From Myxococcota bacterium (GTDB lineage Bacteria > Myxococcota_A > UBA9160 > UBA4427), in NCBI GenBank assembly GCA_029243605.1, contig JAQWRT010000010.1, positions 1-64,000 of the forward strand: DNA of 64,000 bases. Reading direction: 5' to 3'. Shown here one piece after another: positions 62,057 through 64,000 of this stretch. The notes beneath the pieces were generated by a model that saw only the letters and a program-made list of their open reading frames with translations, was not told the origin of the DNA and did no database searches. Both the position numbers and the translations under genes were made by a program. How positions within the stretch are numbered: position 1 is the first letter of the stretch; every line of letters begins with the position of its first letter.

Positions 62057-63256
62057 TCAGGCGACAACACCCTGAGCGCGCAGGCTGTCGATCTCGTCCC
62101 CCGAGTGTCCCGCGAGGGCCAGAATCGCGTCGGTATGCTCCCCCAGCAGGGGCGGACGCCCGGGCTCCAAGAGAGGCGTCCGCGACAACCGGGCCGGTGG
62201 GCGCAGAACCCGAACGCGAGCCCGGGGGTCTTCGACGATCTGGACGACACCGCTATGGACGACCTGCTCGTCGGTCATGAAGCCCTCGAAATCGTTGACC
62301 GGCGCGAAGGGCGCCCCCGCCTCTCGAAGACCGGCGACCAATTCCGCCGTCGGGCGCTGCTTGAACTCTTCGAGAAGAATCTCGGACAGCGCATCGATAT
62401 GCTGAAAGCGTTCGGCGGTCCGGGTGAAGCGTGGGTCCTCTCGCAAGTCGTCTCGGCCCAGCACCTCGCAAAGGCCCAGGTACTGTTCATCCTGAACGAC
62501 CATGCCAACGATATGACCGTCCCGGGTCGGGTAGACACGGAAGAGATCGAAGGACGGCATCGCCGCGTCCGAATCTGGGAAACTGACTGGCCCCATCAAC
62601 TCGGGAAGAATGAAAGCGGCGTAAGCATCGAGCATGGGCACGTCGATTCGTTGCCCCGACACAGCCGCGTTCTCGTCGCGCTGCCTGGCCAGAAGCGCCC
62701 CGAGCGTAGCCGCAACTGCCGTCATACCCGCTGCCTTGTCAGCGACCACGGTGCGGAACATCTGCGGTTCGCCCCCGGCCCCCTGGGCGGGCATCATCCC
62801 CGACAAGCCCTGGACCACATGATCGTAGGCGGGCAGCGGCGCATAGGGGCCGTCGGGACCGAACCCGCTGATCGATACGTAGATCAGGCGCGGGTTGATT
62901 CGGCTCAACTCCGAGTAGCCTATTCCCAGCCGATCCATCACGTCCGGGCGAAAATTCTCCACCACGATATCGCTCTCGGCCGCCAGTCGGACCACGATTT
63001 CACGACTCGCTTCACTCTTCAGATCCAGAGCGATGCTCCGCTTGTTGCGATTGAACTGACTGAAGAAACCCGAAAGGCCCGCGTGGAAGGGTCCGCTGGT
63101 TGAGCGAGACATGTCGCCGAAAAGGCTTTCGATCTTGATCACGTCCGCTCCGAAATCGGACAGCATCTGGGTACAGAACGGACCCGAAACCACGGTGGTA
63201 AAATCCAGTACTCGGAGCCCGTCGCAGGGTGAAGCAGCAGTCGGCGGCGTTTCCAT
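62057..63256 (-). CDS. CaiB/BaiF family CoA-transferase (class III)
   Basis: The 399-residue protein has LRVLDFTTVVSGPFCTQMLS, GADVIKIESLFGD, RNKRSIALDLK and the catalytic Asp D145 (PAYDHVVQG). It should transfer CoA between carboxylic acids (as in carnitine, bile-acid or aromatic acid degradation). The substrate cannot be inferred. It is separated from the TetR unit by about 120 nt holding the putative operator, so it may be an independent gene. Confidence 0.92.
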   Translation of the reverse strand: METPPTAASPCDGLRVLDFTTVVSGPFCTQMLSDFGADVIKIESLFGDMSRSTSGPFHAGLSGFFSQFNRNKRSIALDLKSEASREIVVRLAAESDIVVENFRPDVMDRLGIGYSELSRINPRLIYVSISGFGPDGPYAPLPAYDHVVQGLSGMMPAQGAGGEPQMFRTVVADKAAGMTAVAATLGALLARQRDENAAVSGQRIDVPMLDAYAAFILPELMGPVSFPDSDAAMPSFDLFRVYPTRDGHIVGMVVQDEQYLGLCEVLGRDDLREDPRFTRTAERFQHIDALSEILLEEFKQRPTAELVAGLREAGAPFAPVNDFEGFMTDEQVVHSGVVQIVEDPRARVRVLRPPARLSRTPLLEPGRPPLLGEHTDAILALAGHSGDEIDSLRAQGVVA

Positions 63257-63343
63257 GGCCTCATCTTAGCGCCTCCACCCCCACCATCATCTCCGCTATG
63301 CTGGCCGACAGGCCCGGGGACCTTCATCCCATGGGAGGAAATC

Positions 63344-64000
63344 ATGCAGGCTCATTTTTTCTCGAACTACCAGGCGTTTGAACCCTTTTTGCCCGCCCAG
63401 GAAGCCACGAAGCTCGTGGACCTTTGCGAGCAATTCGGAAGCTACGGACTCTACTCCGAAGAGGGCCTCAATGAGGGCATCGGCGAGGGCCTGCCCCAGC
63501 GCTTCGACGCCGCTTTCAACTTCATCAATACCGGCGGTCGATTCGGGCGGGTTAAGGAAGACCTCTCCATCCTCGCCGCCCGAACGAATTATTTCCGGGA
63601 GACCTACGCGTACGGAAACGAAATCGCCGCTCCCGGGATAGAAAGCTTCTACTACAACCAGAGCTTGATCGAATCCGCACAGAAGGTATTCGGCCGCCCG
63701 ATCATCGAGCCCGCCATCGTGTACGCGAATATTCTCTTGCCCGGTCAGGAACTCGCGATCCATACCGATGTCCCCGAATTCCGTGGCATGAACAGGAAAC
63801 TTCATCCGCAATGGATGCTGGTTGTCATGCATCACTCGGGCCTTTTCGACGAATGGCGGCTGCCCATCGCCACTTCGGTCTCCTGGTATCAGGATGCCAA
63901 GGGCGGGGCGTTTGCCTTTTACCCCGACGGACCCGAAAAGCCCGCCAAAGCTCACCCGGTTCAGTTCAACTCCGCTGTGGTCATGGATACCGACAGCATC
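63344..64000 (+). CDS. Putative 2OG-Fe(II)-oxygenase-like protein, partial at right edge
   Basis: The frame is open from ATG 63344 to the window end, giving at least 219 residues. GGGAGG lies 6 nt before the start. The visible part contains an HxD motif in LAIHTDVPEF (about residues 146-155), as in iron/2-oxoglutarate oxygenases; the distal His and Arg would lie beyond the edge or in HPVQFNSA. I do not recognise the family and the assignment is tentative. A minus-strand frame through the same DNA is a shadow. Confidence 0.55.
   Translation, partial: MQAHFFSNYQAFEPFLPAQEATKLVDLCEQFGSYGLYSEEGLNEGIGEGLPQRFDAAFNFINTGGRFGRVKEDLSILAARTNYFRETYAYGNEIAAPGIESFYYNQSLIESAQKVFGRPIIEPAIVYANILLPGQELAIHTDVPEFRGMNRKLHPQWMLVVMHHSGLFDEWRLPIATSVSWYQDAKGGAFAFYPDGPEKPAKAHPVQFNSAVVMDTDSI

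Noticed and set aside
63296-63955. Minus-strand 219-codon frame at the right edge
   Set aside because: The plus-strand frame has a strong ribosome-binding site and an HxD motif and runs through the edge; the minus frame has no recognisable motif.

Overview
This is a 64-kb GC-rich, gene-dense chromosomal segment from what looks like an aerobic, Gram-negative, heterotrophic bacterium. The Gram-negative reading rests on an RND efflux pump with its periplasmic adaptor, a lipobox lipoprotein and a PEP-CTERM (exosortase-sorted) protein. The aerobic reading rests on a cytochrome c oxidase operon and many O2-dependent oxygenases. The mix of Rieske oxygenases, amidohydrolases, luciferase-like flavoproteins, CaiB-type CoA-transferase, DUF3604 and PEP-CTERM is what I would expect from uncultivated environmental Deltaproteobacteria/Myxococcota-like or Binatota-like genomes, but no taxonomic marker is present, so that placement is inference. 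I saw no rRNA or tRNA genes, insertion sequences, phage genes or CRISPR arrays.

Layout. 1-4.8 kb: an MttB-family methyltransferase (running off the left edge, with no in-frame amber codon) behind a GbcA-like Rieske oxygenase, and, divergently, a second Rieske oxygenase with an arginase-family ureohydrolase. 4.9-9.0 kb: DUF3604 protein and M20 amidohydrolase, then a divergent ArsR/ArsI organoarsenical pair. 9-13.4 kb: tandem-VOC protein, SRPBCC protein, a DUF2255-like exported protein, enoyl-CoA hydratase and an AGCS amino-acid:cation symporter. 13.4-17.5 kb: dimethylglycine/sarcosine dehydrogenase-like flavoprotein with a lipoprotein amidohydrolase. 17.5-22.8 kb: FadR-like regulator with an operator cluster and a translationally coupled RND efflux pump. 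22.8-35.8 kb: mixed catabolic genes (DapB-like dehydrogenase, nitronate monooxygenase, PEP-CTERM protein, tungsten-type aldehyde oxidoreductase plus MoaD-like protein, two LLM flavoproteins, MDR reductase, MFS, D-aminoacylase-like amidohydrolase, HAD, cupin). 35.8-38.9 kb: Fe-S cluster assembly genes IscA/ErpA, a YgfZ-TPR fusion and Nfu. 39-49 kb: three transporters, a serine beta-lactamase-like hydrolase, acyl-CoA synthetase and a molybdopterin oxidoreductase. 49-52.3 kb: TetR regulator with two overlapping ferritin-like genes, then DUF2889 with a Rieske ferredoxin. 52.4-58.8 kb: small membrane proteins and an aa3-type cytochrome c oxidase operon with a diheme cytochrome c. 59.1-64 kb: amidohydrolase_2 / Rieske / TetR operon, a CoA-transferase and a partial HxD-motif (2OG-Fe oxygenase-like) gene.

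How the parts fit. One theme is catabolism of N-methylated and guanidino compounds: oxidative demethylation by the Rieske oxygenase, corrinoid-type methyl transfer by the MttB homologue, folate-linked demethylation by the dimethylglycine-dehydrogenase-like enzyme, uptake by AGCS and hydrolysis by the ureohydrolase. A second theme is iron-dependent redox chemistry (three Rieske oxygenases, one Rieske ferredoxin, two ferritin-like proteins, AOR, a Mo enzyme, ArsI), supported by a local Fe-S maturation operon.

The best candidates for something undescribed are the TetR plus canonical/degenerate ferritin-like pair (48.97-51.30 kb), the YgfZ-TPR fusion between IscA and Nfu, the Rieske plus ureohydrolase pair, and the unassigned small membrane proteins in and beside the cox operon. 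Several start codons were moved inward from the longest open frame on the basis of visible ribosome-binding sites; these are stated in each entry.
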